A stretch of DNA of 64,000 bases from Perilla frutescens (Eukaryota; Streptophyta; Magnoliopsida; Lamiales; Lamiaceae). The notes below the pieces were generated by a model. The model did no database searches. It saw only the letters and a program-made list of their open reading frames with translations, and was not told the origin of the DNA. A program made the translations under genes and the position numbers. The DNA is taken from positions 25,056,088 to 25,120,087 of the forward strand of contig BRKX01000018.1 of NCBI GenBank assembly GCA_026008535.1. Reading direction: 5' to 3'. Positions 25,912 to 38,499 of this stretch are shown here, piece after piece (within the stretch, counting starts at the first letter, position 1; every line of letters starts with the position of its first letter).

Positions 25912-26123
25912 AATTCTCAAATTAGTATTATATGGTAGATGATAAAATATCATATAAACTTTTCAAAAAAATATAATTGAGAAAATAAAAAGCTAATTGA
26001 TTAAAATTTGAAACTACTAAATTCTCAAATTAGTATTATATGGTAAATGATAAAATATCATATAAACTTTTCAAAAAAATATAATTGAAAAAATAAAAAG
26101 CTAATTGATTAAAATTTGAAACT
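25912..26123 (+). repeat. Recent 108-bp tandem duplication
   Basis: Two direct copies start at 25912 and 26020 (period 108 bp, both beginning aattctcaaattagtatt). They differ at only a few positions, for example gtagatg against gtaaatg and attgagaa against attgaaaa, so the duplication is young. Confidence 0.85.
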
Positions 26124-27788
26124 TAAGTAGCAAGTGTGTGAGTGAATGAGTGTATGAGCCCAGATTTGATAGATCTTTCTGGCTTGGATGTTAAAATATA
26201 ACCTTTTTACCAAAATATCAACAGTGCATATTTTGTGTACGTGGAATTAATCTAAACCGTGAGTTGAACTGTATGTTCTAGGCCTAGATTAATATTGGTA
26301 ATAGAATATTTTTGAAGGGTTATAGATTATAGTTGGAGGCCCTAAAATATTCTGAAAATCCATTCATTCTCCTTTTCATGGGCCTTTCTACTTTCAATGG
26401 TTTTATTTCGACGGAAAATTCGATGCTACCTTATGGTAGCATGCCTGAATTTGCGAAAAATAAAATTTGGATATAAATGGCAACATTAGTAGATAACTAG
26501 ATATTAATTATGTTCGTTGTGACTTTTTTTTTGCGCCTCCTATTATGCAAACGACATGTGTGTATGTTTACGATATGTATTATGTATAAAAATTCAGCAC
26601 ATGTATTATGATCTCTCAATATCTACGTCACGTATTGCAGTGGCCATATGGATCCTCAAAAAAATATTTTGAAAAAATATTTTAAAAATGTGTATTTGAT
26701 TAAAGAAAATACGGGACCGCCAGTACTGTTGGCATCAAATGTTCCCAGAGCAAGTGCCTTTCAATATTTAAGAACAGCTTACACGGTTTGTATTCAAATT
26801 CTGTTAATTATGTTCAAATGAAAATTTTATGCGTTTCCAACCAATTTTTAATATCATTTTTCATGTATCCAGTAGGGTTTTCAGATGCTAAATTCGGTAA
26901 AATATGTACATATATTTTTCACGTTTTATTTACATAACGATATGTAGATGTTGCGCTTATAATGTTTCTTCAATTGTACATGAACAACATTTAATTTAAT
27001 ACATTGGAGATTGAAAATGTATTTAACTAAACAAGAATAATATATTAGAATTAATTTTCCTGAATACATATATATTAGAATTAATTATTTTTCTGAATTT
27101 TGGAATATATAAATTTAATTAATTAAGAAGACAAGCATCAAAGAAGACGAGGAAAAAAAACTAACTATTATTATATTTATTGACTATCCTACTTTTAAAT
27201 ATAGTACGATTTAGCTTAATTTTAACTAAAGAGAAACTAATGATAGAATTAACAATCGGCTTACCTGCATCATCATCACAAATTTGGTTTATTGATGAAT
27301 TTCGAATTCTCCCTATTTTTCTGTAACTGCCTAATTTGCTTCTTGTGTAGGAGGCAATAATATCACCATAGATTTGTCTTCACACATAAATGCAAGCCCC
27401 CTAACTAAGCTTTACTTAATTTGTTTTTTTAAGGCAAGCTTTACTTAAATGTTAAGAAATGGCAATTCTTGAAATCCATAAAAAAATCATCAAAATGTCT
27501 CAAGTTCGAATCTCACACCCAATGCTCACTTCGGTGGTTTACAGGCTATATACGGGGACGAAATTTACCCAATACTAATCTCCATAGCGACTGCGGATTA
27601 CCATCTATATCACAAAAAAAAAGAGTGGATCTTTTAAATTATTTTTGAAAGGAGTGGATCTTTTAATTGATATATTACGTTTTGTAAATGAATAATCATA
27701 CATGCAAAAGTATCATCATTCAAAATTGCACTTATTATGTATTCTCTATTTCCCGCAATTTTTTTGGTTGAAATTGAATTGATCTTTT
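26124..27788. other. Intergenic DNA with repeat remnants
   Basis: It includes the second copy of the dispersed repeat (26185-26410). At about 27498-27610 there is a SINE 3' fragment with a B-box-like AGTTCGAATCTCAC and an A-rich end. No gene was recognised. Confidence 0.5.
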
Positions 27789-27893
27789 GTCCTGGTGAGA
27801 ATAACCTAGCAGTAAAATGAGATTACTTGAAGACCAAAAATTACGAGTTTGAATCTCCTCAATACCACAGTCGGGCGTGTGAATAAAAAAAAC
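27789..27893 (+). mobile_element. tRNA-derived SINE
   Basis: Same family as 5718 and 32107: A-box region TAACCTAGCAG, B box GTTTGAATCTCC, AATACCACA, then an A-rich tail. It is flanked by an exact 18-bp target duplication AAATTGAATTGATCTTTT (27771-27788 and 27894-27911). Both polymerase III boxes have decayed from the family consensus. Confidence 0.8.
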
Positions 27894-27911
27894 AAATTGA
27901 ATTGATCTTTT

Positions 27912-28652
27912 AACGCAAAAGGGTATTATGCCAGGATTTATGCGCATCGTAGCAAAATTAGTATAATAATATACTGTATAATACAAAATAAAGTATTATT
28001 TGACATATTCCTTTTTGAGACCAAGAAGCTCACTTTTTACACATTCAGTTATACCACTATTAGACCATGGAAATTTTCCTATTAAGAAATAGTGAGTAGC
28101 TAGGACCACCGCTAAAGCACAGTAAAAATATATTTTTGGTAAAAATGAAGTATACTTTATGTCAAAATGGATTTGAGTGCAGTAGTGTATCTAATATTAG
28201 GCACATTAAAATGGCCATTGAAGCAGAAAGTCAATATCATCACCAAAGTTAGTGACAGAGATTACATGATGTGCAGTTACTGTATGAGGAGAGGAGGAGG
28301 CACAAGAAACCAACCGAAAAAAAGCTAGCTCATTCGTGGAATACATCAACTGGGAAACATCCTATTATGAAGCAAGATTTAGTGTTGTTAAAATACAAGG
28401 TATACTGCTAAAACCAGACATAGGACATGATGAGACTACTATCACAAGTCAAAATTTGCTCTACACTAAAGGATGATCAAGCAGAATGACCAAACCCGAA
28501 CCGAAACCGGTGTTTAGATTTACATACATATGAGACTATAGGAAGATATTCTACAACTAATGGGTTCGCCGGGCAAATGGTCATACCCCTACATGTAAGT
28601 ATGAAGAAATCAAAGAACTCGTTTTTCATGTAATATAGTGAGAACAAGTATA
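27912..28652. other. Intergenic DNA and 3' UTR of the RING-H2 gene
   Basis: The part nearest 28652 should be the 3' UTR of the minus-strand RING-H2 gene. The poly-A site cannot be placed without transcript data. No other coding signal. Confidence 0.45.
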
Positions 28653-30342
28653 TCACAGATCCCTTCTGCACAATGGGCAAGAACCATGTCTCACCAGCCA
28701 AGTATCAATGCAAGGTAGATGAAACATGTGGTGACAATGTGGTAAGCGACGTACGGTCTCCCCCAGCTGAAAGTCCTATGTATGAAAAATCCAGAGAGAG
28801 AGACAGACTGTTAACATCAGTTTTTAATATAAATACACAACATTCCATTGATAGTGAGAACCACTACATTCCTACCTGAAGACAAACTGAACATGAGACT
28901 CCATCCCCTGAGGTATCGGCACTCTCATCTCCAGTGATTGTGAACTTTGGGATCTTTTCAACCATGTCTACCAGCAAACCTTTTGCCCCTCCTGTGTCAA
29001 AGATGTTGGGAACTTCTTCAAATGGTGCTTCGACGGCTCCCATCTGGTTAATACAAAAGAATTGAGTAAGCCAAAAGGGATCAATTCACGTGGGATTCCA
29101 AAAAGGTGTGGCAGCCAACCACGCAGCCTCATACCTGGCTTTGCACTGCACTAAGCATAGCTGGACCAATACGCTCGCGTACAAGTCTACCGCTCAGAAG
29201 GCTTGCTATGACATCAATCTGTACATTTCCAAGATATCATTATAAGTTTGTGTACAGTAGAATTAACTCAAAAGAGATTTAGAAAAAAATGGTGCGTGAA
29301 CTCTCAGGGGATGCAAATGAAGAACCCAACTCGACAATGCACATTGCTTCAATGAACAAACCCATTATTGATAGAGGATGTAATGATCATCTAAATAAAG
29401 TTCATTGCTCACCAGATAGAGGAGACACCCCAATCCAGATTCATCCGACTGCCATAAAAGCAGCGACGACTCAAAGACCTCAATAGAGAAAACAGCCCCA
29501 GAAATGGCTCCTACCGAAGCCCCTCTAATAAACCCACTTTCTGTCTCTTGGCCGATCAACGCCCCTGTAATTGCTCCAAGTAGAGTTCCAACTGCACACA
29601 CATGGACAAGCATCTTAATTAGCTTAAAATACCAAAAAGCCACAAAACAACAAAGAAATATCTAATCCCAAAATGCATTATCCCAACACAGTACTTCGCA
29701 ATCAAACAATCCGTATATTAAACTACTCGCCCTTCACATTACAAGCATTTTAAAATGACAAAAATAGGAACTCTACATATAATATCCACCCCCCCCCCCC
29801 AACAAAAGAGACCACCTCCCCAAATTCTAAAAAATTCCACAATGAATTGAAACCTAGTTTACTCAAAACCTCGTATTTTTCCCCTATCATCCAGACAGCC
29901 AAAAAAGACCCAATTTTGAGAACGCAAGAATAATATTACCGAATAAAAAGATTTCAGGCACAACGACCAATCAACGCTAAATTCGCCAATTATTGTGGAA
30001 AAGGACGCAAAGCACAACCAACCCAGACAAGAATTAGGGAAACCCAACATGCAAAGATCACAAAAATGTGCAAGATCGCATCAAAATTGGCAAATTCCTC
30101 AAAAGAAACGAGAAAAACCATCAAGAAACACAACGTAAATGGGGTGGAAGAAAGAATTGCTCACCCAAAGCGAAGAAAAAGGTGAAAATTGCCGAGAAAA
30201 CGTTCCCGACTACAGCAGAAACCGCGCATCGAATGAATTCTTTGATCTTATTGACTATAAACCCGAACGAAGAATACGATTCTGATGATGATGGCGATGA
30301 TGATGGGGGAAAATGATGAGATGGGTATGTATAAAACTCCAT
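28653..30342 (-). CDS. NIP1: NEP1-interacting protein-like RING-H2 membrane protein
   Basis: Family members are thylakoid membrane RING-H2 proteins that tether the phage-type plastid RNA polymerase RPOTmp in leaves; E3 ubiquitin ligase activity is possible from the RING. Minus-strand exons in order: 30342-30165, 29591-29413, 29218-29135, 29043-28876 and 28775-28653, joining to 243 aa (family about 230-240). A hydrophobic N-terminal half (about residues 36-105) contains the Gly/Ala-rich GTLLGAITGALIG and GASVGAISGAVFSIEVFESS segments, likely two or three membrane spans. The C-terminal RING-H2 is complete: C198-x2-C201-x15-C217-x-H219-x2-H222-x2-C225-x10-C236-x2-C239, with the protein ending 4 residues later in RRDL. 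All introns are GT-AG. The start at 30342 is the ATG that opens this frame. Paralogues NIP1 and NIP2 cannot be separated on sequence alone; NIP1 is favoured by gene order. Confidence 0.93.
29788..29800. repeat. Poly-C run in intron 1 of the RING-H2 gene
   Basis: A run of about 12 C (12 G on the coding strand) lies in the first intron. Such runs are error-prone and may be misassembled. Confidence 0.8.
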
Positions 30343-32090
30343 TGATTCATCAAATGGAGAGACGACAACCTTTTCTTTTCTTTTCTTTTTTTTCTTTTAA
30401 CCTTTTCTTTTGTTCAGGTGATTTAAGAAAACAGCTGTCCGAAATATATATACCCACACATAATGTGTGTGTGTGTGTATATATTTGTTTGTCACCGGTG
30501 GGTGATAACTCGCGTTGTTGGTTTGTATTTAGAGCTTTGTATTATTAAATTCAATTCAATTTGCCAATTTCGAAATATCTCTACGCTATGGGAATCGAAC
30601 TTTCTATTATGACAATTGAACGCGATTTCTCGTATGTTTTATGCCATATCTAGTTTCTATCGAGCTTCCCAGTTTAATGAGATTCCTCGTTTTTACATGA
30701 TTAAATATATATTTATGTTATAAACTTTCGTCTGTCTCATAAAAATATTCTGAATTTTAAAAAATATAAAAAATACTTTCATATTTTTGCAAAATATTCC
30801 TGAATTCAATTTTCGGTGTCGGATTGCTGAGCAATTAAAATGACGTGAAAAATCATATTTTATGTTGAGATTAAATATGATTTTTTACATTATTTTACAC
30901 TGGACTTTGATGTGTCTTATCAACAATTCGACAATAAAAAATGAATCATATGACATTTTTGCATAAATATGGAAAGCTTTGGTATTTCTAAGTATTTTTT
31001 TTTTTGAAATGTGGGACAGTTTTGCAAAATAGACAAAAGTTCATGACATAACTATTAGAGTGAAAAATTCAATTTCAATCTCTAATTCCTTGTCTCGAGT
31101 AAAAAATTGTCTTAATTTCTAAACATGTACTGTATTTGTAATATTACCGCAAAATTACTAGGATACTATATATATTAATGTAAATATTTAAAGTTCAAAT
31201 TTTTATTTCAATTTTATTAATTTTTTAATATAGAAAAATCACAGCCTCGAACTTGTAACTCTCAAAATACTTCATTTTTAGGTTTCCTCAAAAATTAGTT
31301 TTATTAATTTTATATAAGTGAAGTAGAAGCATAATATTTTACGTGGTACCGTTGATAAAAATGAGCACATTATAGTGTATAGGAGAATAAAGGAGCATTC
31401 CTTAATAATTAAGAAATAATTAATAAGTGCGCACAAAGTATCAATCTATTGTAGGATCCAATTAAGAAAGAATTAATAATGAAATTGGAATTAGTTTTCT
31501 AGAAAAATATTTACGCATGTACTTTTCAAAAATGTTGATCTGACGAGGCAATGGAAACTCGTCAAATGCCACGGTTTGCTACCGAGTTTCTTTGCCTAAC
31601 CTATTTAATGGCTTTCATAATATAAACTCGTTTACAAAAAGAAAAAGAAAAAACTCGTTTTGAACCAAGGAATTTTCAGCCCTACTCAATTTAATAATCC
31701 ACTGAATTCTAGATCTTTGGGCTATTAATTTTATTTGAGTTAAATTACACTTTGATACTTATATTTTGAGCTCCTTTAAAAAATGACCCATTTTTTTTAA
31801 ATTAATAAAATAATACCCATTTAAAAAAAAAATCTAAGATTTAATCAATTTTATGGTCCGAAATTCGTACATAATTGATTGTAATTAATATTTCTTGATT
31901 GGGTGAATTTTTTCTACGTAGATGTCGAAATATGAATATTAAAATACAATATCAATTACGTACTATTTTTTGACCCGAACAATTAATTAAATGTTAGATT
32001 TGTAAATTTTTTTAAAATGTGGGTCCTGTTTGGTTAATTTTGAAAAAATGAATTTTTTTAAAAAAAAAAATACCCAAAATGTAGACATAT
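30343..32090. other. RING-H2 promoter side and intergenic DNA
   Basis: The part 30343-30480 upstream of the RING-H2 start has CT runs and a (TG)n/(TA)n tract (about 30462-30483). Further right is AT-rich DNA with a possible inverted-repeat element at about 30718-31047 (see findings). No gene was seen. Confidence 0.45.
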
Positions 32091-32106
32091 ACACTTTTAT
32101 CTATTG

Positions 32107-32214
32107 TCTCGGTGGGATGGCCCAGTGGTGGAGTGAGGTTGCTTGGAGACCAAAAGTCACGGGTTCGAATCTCCTCAATACCACATGTTGTTGGTTGTAT
32201 GAGTTAAAAAAAAT
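32107..32214 (+). mobile_element. tRNA-derived SINE, best-preserved copy
   Basis: A box TGGCCCAGTGG and B box GGTTCGAATCTCC are near consensus for a tRNA promoter. The copy ends with a short A-rich tail. Its 16-bp target duplication is ACACTTTTATCTATTG at 32091-32106 and ACATTTTTATCTATTG at 32215-32230 (one mismatch). This is the best copy to define the family. Confidence 0.88.
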
Positions 32215-32229
32215 ACATTTTTATCTATT

Positions 32230-33078
32230 GCATTCGTGCTCCATGAATTTAAGGGCATAGTTGGTATGATGGAATGAAATTAGAATAGAATCACATTCTC
32301 ACGTACATTTTGCATTTGTGCTCCATGAATTTAAGGGCATAGTTGGTATGATGAAATGGAATGAGAATGAAATCACATTCTCACGTACATTCTCATTTCT
32401 ATGGCTGGTATATTTTTTTCAATTGTGAATGGTCATTCCCGAAGGAATCACATTATCATGAACATAGGATTAACCGTTACTCCCCATTCCCGTGGTATTA
32501 TGTATTCCCGATTATCAAAATAAATTTTATTTTTTATTTTGTAAAAAACTATACTTTATTTTTTTTGTATTGACAAATGAAATCTCATATTCTTATAAAA
32601 TATTTTATTACAAAAAATTGTAATTTTTTTTAAAAACTCATTAATAATTTATTAATGATTCATAAAATTTTGTAATATTTCACAGAAGTACTAATGATAT
32701 TATAGGATTACATAAAATATACAAACACGCTAATCATTAGTGAAATACTTATTAAAAGTATACTCAATTTTTTCACAAATGTTAATAGAGTAAAAAAATT
32801 GCATAATATTCAACAATATGTTATTAAAATATAATAATATCTTTCAAAGAAGAGTAATTTGTTATTTAGAATTAAATAAGCCAATTCGTGTATTTTATTT
32901 ATTAATTAGATATTATTATAATAAAATCAATTCAAAAATATAACTTTCATTTTTATCTTATTACTTGTGATACAGTGATACTAGACAAAGGAATGCAATA
33001 GTCATTCCATTCCATTCGCATCACCATTCCATTACTAAATTCATTTCATTTCATTCTAACATACCAGTCATCCCCTTT
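32230..33078. mobile_element. Inverted-repeat element with an internal 82-bp duplication
   Basis: Near the left end a unit starting gcatt(c/t)gtgctccatgaatt is duplicated in tandem (32230 and 32312, period 82). The phrase ggcatagttggtatgatg(ga)aatg is mirrored at the right end as the reverse complement of about 32990-33078 (ggatgactggtatgttagaatgaaatg). This suggests a decayed TIR element of about 0.75-0.85 kb. No target duplication was fixed and no coding frame is seen. Confidence 0.45.
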
Positions 33079-34107
33079 ATTCTCTATAATGTAATTGTCT
33101 GAATTCCCGTGTATGTGTGTGAGTGTGTGTTTATATATATATATCGTTTTTTAAGAGATGAAAATAACATGAAATTATGTTCCCGAATTGACTTTGGATG
33201 CTTGAAAAAAATGATTTTTTTTTAAGATTAAGGTCACAAAATCCTGAAACCACCAAAATAATTTAGATGACCCTCGACGTATTCGAGAATAGAAATTGTA
33301 AATTGAATTAAACTATAAGCTGCTTTGTTACCTTGGATGCTGGATGCTTTTATAATTACCAAGAAAACATTCACTCATATAACAATTTCAAAACTTTATA
33401 TTTTTATTTATTTAATAATAAAATCATTGTTAAAAATAGTTTTACAGCAAAAAATCATTGCTAATTTTGGAAACTGTTTTTTATTATTAATGTCAATCCA
33501 CTAAATATTTTATTATTAATTGTGAATCATCTTAGTAAAAGCTTCACATGTATACTTTGAAAAAAATATTACGTAACATAGCAATTAATATTCTTTTTCG
33601 TAATTCGAGCTAATTTAAATTTAAAATTAGGTTTAAATAATCATTTTTCCTTTTTTTTGGCATAATTTCAATGATCATCATAAAAAATGTAATTTTTATA
33701 ATTCATAATAGTACGTTGTAAATTAATTTTATTTTGTTATAATAATTTTATGATTTTTTTTATAATTATGATTTTTAACAAATAAAATTATACATATCTC
33801 TTATTCAGTTATTTCTGTATCGTACGGAGATATTCTGGTTATGACGAAGTAAAAAAAGTACTGAAAAATAAAAAATAAACAGCCACTTTCTCCCTCCTTT
33901 CGTGGTGGAGAAATGACGGAAGAACAAAGAAGGGAGAGTTGTTTTATTTTATTTTTTATTTATTTCGATTTTTTCAAAGCTAGAGAAAAGTAGAGTTTAA
34001 ATTTGAAGCGCGTGACTATTTTTAGGAACCAGTTTATATCAATAAGTCATTGACTATTTGTACGTAACATGATAAATTCGTATATTTTTAAAAATAATGA
34101 TATTAAT
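33079..34107. other. AT-rich intergenic DNA
   Basis: No gene or complete element. A (TG)n/(TA)n tract lies at about 33111-33144. Confidence 0.5.
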
Positions 34108-34109
34108 TA

Positions 34110-34927
34110 CTCCTTCCATCACAAATATGTAATTTCTATTATTATTTTGAAATGTCCCAATTATATAGTTTTATTATTATAATTAATAGGGCAAATTTCA
34201 TATTACTTCCCTATGTTTTCACGAAAAATCAAAAAACCCCCTGTATTAAAAAAATAGTCTTAAAACCCCCTCTGTTATATATAATTCATCAAAAAAGCCC
34301 CTTTTTAAGAAAGTGTATTACATTTGCTAAAAAAGAGTATATGATTCATATTTTTACAATTTTTGTATTATTTTTTAAATATAATTAATTTTTTAAAATA
34401 GTAGTTTGACCAAATACTATAATTTTTAAATACTATAAAATATATTTATATGTAAAAAAAATATGTAACATAGGAAATTATCAAAATAGCTAAATATTAG
34501 TAGTATAACCAAATACTAAAATTTTTAAATAATATAAAATATATTTATCTATAACAAAAATTGTAAAAATAAGAATCATACACTCTTTTTTAGCAAATGT
34601 AATACACTTTCTAAAAAAAGGGGTTTTTTGATGAATTATACATAACAGAGGGGGTTTTAAGACTATTTTTTTAACACATGGGGTTTTTTGATTTTCGCAA
34701 AAACACAGGGGAGTAATATGAAATTTGCCCTAATTAATATTTTTTTTATAGTAATGTACAAATACACCTTTATTAAATTTTGAAAATTAAAAACTAACCA
34801 CTCTTTTTTATGAAAGTTATAAATTATAAATAGGGAAAATCTTGGAAGTTTAACTTTTGTATCTTGTTTTTATAAATATTTTTAATCTACGTGCGAGTTA
34901 AAAATGAGCTATATAATTGGGATGGAG
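34110..34927. mobile_element. Stowaway MITE interrupted by a MULE
   Basis: The ends read TA-CTCCTTCCATC at the left and, in reverse complement, TA-CTCCATCCCAATTATATAG at the right: the Stowaway/mariner terminus with the TA target. Taking out the nested MULE and one 9-bp target copy (551 bp in all) leaves about 267 bp, the classic Stowaway length. It is non-coding. Confidence 0.75.
34189..34730. mobile_element. MULE-type MITE with about 185-bp arms
   Basis: Long inverted arms (about 34189-34372 and 34545-34730) begin GGGCAAATTTCATATTACT. They are flanked by an exact 9-bp target duplication TAATTAATA (34180-34188 and 34731-34739), typical of Mutator-like elements. It sits inside the Stowaway at 34110-34927. 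It is non-coding. Confidence 0.85.
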
Positions 34928-34994
34928 TAATTTTTAGTATTGACACAATTAACTTCATATATTTGCTCCAATCAATGTGATGTAACAATTTAAA

Positions 34995-35466
34995 TGGTTA
35001 ATCGCTTTAAAAATTATTTTTTTTGCGTAGTTGCAAATTTAACATGAATGTTAAAAGTAGACAATTAAAACAACAATTTTGAACTTGTCTCTTATTCAAC
35101 ATCCCCAATTTTATGTAAAATAAATTGATCTCCAATTCAACCGAGAATTTTGCTCGTTTCTTTGAATCCGTTATGGCTCAACCATCAATTTTGAAAAAGG
35201 AGACGTCAAAGTGGCCGAATTTAACACTCGCATGATCGTGTCAATGGAAAAAAAAACTGAGAATTGTTAAATTTGGCTACACCGACATCTTTTTTCGAAA
35301 ATTGATGGTTGAATCACGATGAATTCAAAAAGACAAGCAAGTTAACGGTTAAATCAAAGGTGAATTTGTTTTACAAAATTTGGGGATATTGAATAACACC
35401 CAAATTAAAAGTTTGTGTTTTAATTGCTTGCTTTTAAAGTTCATGATTTTTAATGCAATTAACCAT
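34995..35466. mobile_element. TIR element related to the 5988 MULE by its ends
   Basis: Inverted arms of roughly 210 bp start TGGTTAATCGC on the left and ATGGTTAATTGC (reverse complement) on the right. They share CAATT(C/T)AACC-like phrases and a CAACCATCAATTTT core. The flanks carry the direct repeat AATTTAAA (34987-34994 and 35467-35474). The GGTTAATTGC end resembles the element at 5988-6995. It is non-coding. Confidence 0.7.
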
Positions 35467-35474
35467 AATTTAAA

Positions 35475-36210
35475 TAATATAGTTTGGCCAGTGACAAATT
35501 TATAAGCAAGTTATTGAAGAAAAAGTATAAATAAATAATGGTAGAGTTTTTTTCTTAATTGACTTCGAATTACTTAAAATTAATTTTCAGTAAAGACGTT
35601 TATAATATATCATGACATACTGATTAGTAATACCATCTCCTGTAAGCGATGGAAATTCATATTTTAGGACTCTCTTTTTTCTTTTTCTTTTTTATTTTAT
35701 TTTATTTTATATGGACCTTCGCCGCTTGCCTCTTCAGTCTTCATCCTGTGAGAAATTTTCAAGTAACGACCTGTATATACACCAAGTTTAAAGGATACTA
35801 CTAAAGTTAGTACTTATAATTAAAATGTATTGCAAAATTATGTTACCACAAAAAAAAAAAAAAAAAAAAACCTCAATATAAAATTTTGCAGATGCATGCC
35901 ATTAATTATTAGTAAATATTTATTTTCAAAATCAAGTATTAGTAAATAACTAAAATATTGTTTGTTAAGAAAACAAATTAATTCATGACCCACAAAATCA
36001 CACATACTACTACTAGAAAGGACTTTTATCAATTTAGGACTCGAGAGATAAATTATCTAATAATTCAGTGACTAAAGATGAAAAAACTATCAATTAAGCT
36101 AGAACAACTCCAAAAATCATGTGTGTGTCCGTACGTATAATATAAAGCAATTGAGAAAACTCCCAACATTTTTTTGTGATGATAGTTGGCGTAATTTTAA
36201 TTAGTTGAAA

Positions 36211-36269
<59 letters not shown>

Positions 36270-36785
36270 CATGAGCGAAAGTGATGGTTCTTTCTTTTTG
36301 ACAAAATTGAGAACGTGTAGTGGAAGGATTCGAAATGGTCCACTAATGCTCACACGAGATTCAACTTCCCCTTCATCCACTAGTTTACATAATTCACCCT
36401 ACTAATCTCATGCCACTCCCTTTTTATTTCAATTTCAACTGCCACAATCTATATATGGTTGTAAATTCACTTAATTATTAAAAAAAATTCACTTAATTAT
36501 TAATAATCTTCTAATTCTTTTTTAGTTAGTTGACATAAGGGCATTACATTGATGGTTGAACTCGAAACTTCACCATTTTCCACTTGTGATATTCCACTCT
36601 TTGGCCAGCTGTAATGTTTAATTAATTACTTAACCGTTTGGTTGCCCTCAAAAGAACTAAATTAATAATAGTCGGGTTCAATCAAGCAGGTGAAGTACGT
36701 GTAAGTCCATGTGTATTTATAGACATATAGGATGCCATTTAAAGGAAAAGGACATATGAGATATGTTGCTTACTCATTATTCATT
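35475..36785. other. Intergenic DNA with (AAT)n
   Basis: It holds a run of about 22 A (35850-35871) and an (AAT)n microsatellite (about 36210-36267). A short open frame near 36205-36405 is mostly the microsatellite and is not a gene. Confidence 0.55.
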
Positions 36786-36788
36786 ACT

Positions 36789-36918
36789 TTTTTTTTTGTC
36801 AAAGTAACCCGCAGCTGCTACCAAGCCAGGTGTGACAGGTTCACACTTAGTGATGTTGATGGTGGAATTCGAATTTAAGATCTTGGACTTCAAGATAACA
36901 CCACTAGGTCATTTCTTT
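36789..36918 (-). mobile_element. tRNA-derived SINE, second subfamily
   Basis: On the minus strand it reads TGACCTAGTGG (A box), AATTCGAATTCC (B box), CACTAAGTGTGAACCTG, GGGTTACTTTGAC and a poly-A tail (poly-T at about 36788-36798). The body matches the copy at 18640-18850. Confidence 0.65.
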
Positions 36919-38460
36919 TTACCTAGAGGACACTTTTGGAGAGAAAAGAAGTAGACAATTAATTAATGTCATTATTGTGATTTTCTACACATAATATACG
37001 GATGATAATATTATTTTACGGTGGCTAACAGGGTGGCTGGGGTGCTTTAATCCTTTAATTCTGCTGTATTAATATTTCTAATTGGAATTTGGAAATGCGA
37101 TGGCAACTACTTGCTGATTCTACATTAATTAATACTGTTACGTTAAAATATCCATTTCAATATTTCTTCGTCACTAAGATAAGTTTATTTATTATAGTTG
37201 ATTATTGAACGTATTATAGTTGACTAATTAATGAACGTACAGTTTTGCTTATCGCGATTGCGAATCTCGTAATGATTTTTTAACCAAAAAAAATATATAG
37301 ATATTATGCAATTTTGTTTTGCAGCACGCGCGTATAAATTATAAATAAAATTTAGACTATTGTAATAGAAATTTGAAAATTAGTAACAAAACTATGAAAT
37401 GAGTCGCATGCATGCATGTGAATAAACGAACGCATGAGTGCTTAGATAACTGTGCAAATTTTTTATTGTAATCTTTCATGTTTCTCCATTAAATTTATGT
37501 TTAATTCTAAAATAAAAATCAATTATAACATAAATAATCATAATCAATATTTATCAATAAAAAAATGAATTAAAAATTATAAAACATAGTTTTGAAAAAA
37601 TCAACCATAATAATGAATTATTAATTGAAAACTGAAAATTAAATATCAAAAAATAATTATAAATTTTAATTGAGGGTGGGGTGAACCCTAAGAATAAAAT
37701 TAAAGAAAAAAAAAACTCATAATTTAAAAACACAACATTGAATATAAGGGATCTTGACGGGTTCTTTTACGCCTATTAATAAGGGATCTCATTTATTTTA
37801 GTGGATAATGATGATAAGCGCATATTATTTTTAGTTATTCAATTTCATCTTATGCATTTCAAACACGTGGGTAGCTTAATACTCTTATTATTTTGATTTT
37901 GAGTTATTAAATTAATTGGCGATATGTATTTATCTCACCTAAAGATATATATGCATCTCTTTGTTAATTTATAGTGCATAAAATTATATATTATAAAATA
38001 TAATAAATGTGAAACCAATTCAACATATAACTTTATATAATAAATGTGAAACCAATTCAACATATAAACCAAGTATTTTTCAGTTATATTACGCACAAAT
38101 GATATAGGCGTTTTACTCGAAACTCGATAATATATTTTCTCAACTTATAAATAAATAAAAATTATCTCATGAAAAGATAATTTTAACGTATTCAATTTTT
38201 CTACATCCATATATAGATCTATAAAATATTAATGGACAAGATTGAATTTGAATTTTATGGATCAAATTGTAAAATGGTAAATTTTAACTAATATTTTGAC
38301 TTTCATAAGGTATTAATGGGAAAAGAAAATCTCCATACTATCACGTCCCCCATATTTAGGCATAATTATATATGAGATGAATATTACAGAATATAGAGAT
38401 TGATATACAACAAATATGTTGCCTCAATTTCAGTGCAGAATTACCGTTCATTAATAACAA
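36919..38460. other. AT-rich intergenic DNA
   Basis: No gene. A 37-bp tandem duplication (tataataaatgtgaaacc...) starts at 37999 and 38036. Confidence 0.5.
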
Positions 38461-38499
38461 AAAATTTGAGGGTTTAGAATTAACTCCATCCCTGCCAAT

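Noticed and set aside
28477..28701. Alternative C-terminus for the RING-H2 protein in another frame
   Set aside because: The spliced frame gives a perfect RING-H2 ending in RRDL; the other frame lacks the last cysteines.
36205..36405. Open frame with poly-asparagine
   Set aside because: It is the (AAT)n microsatellite read as codons.
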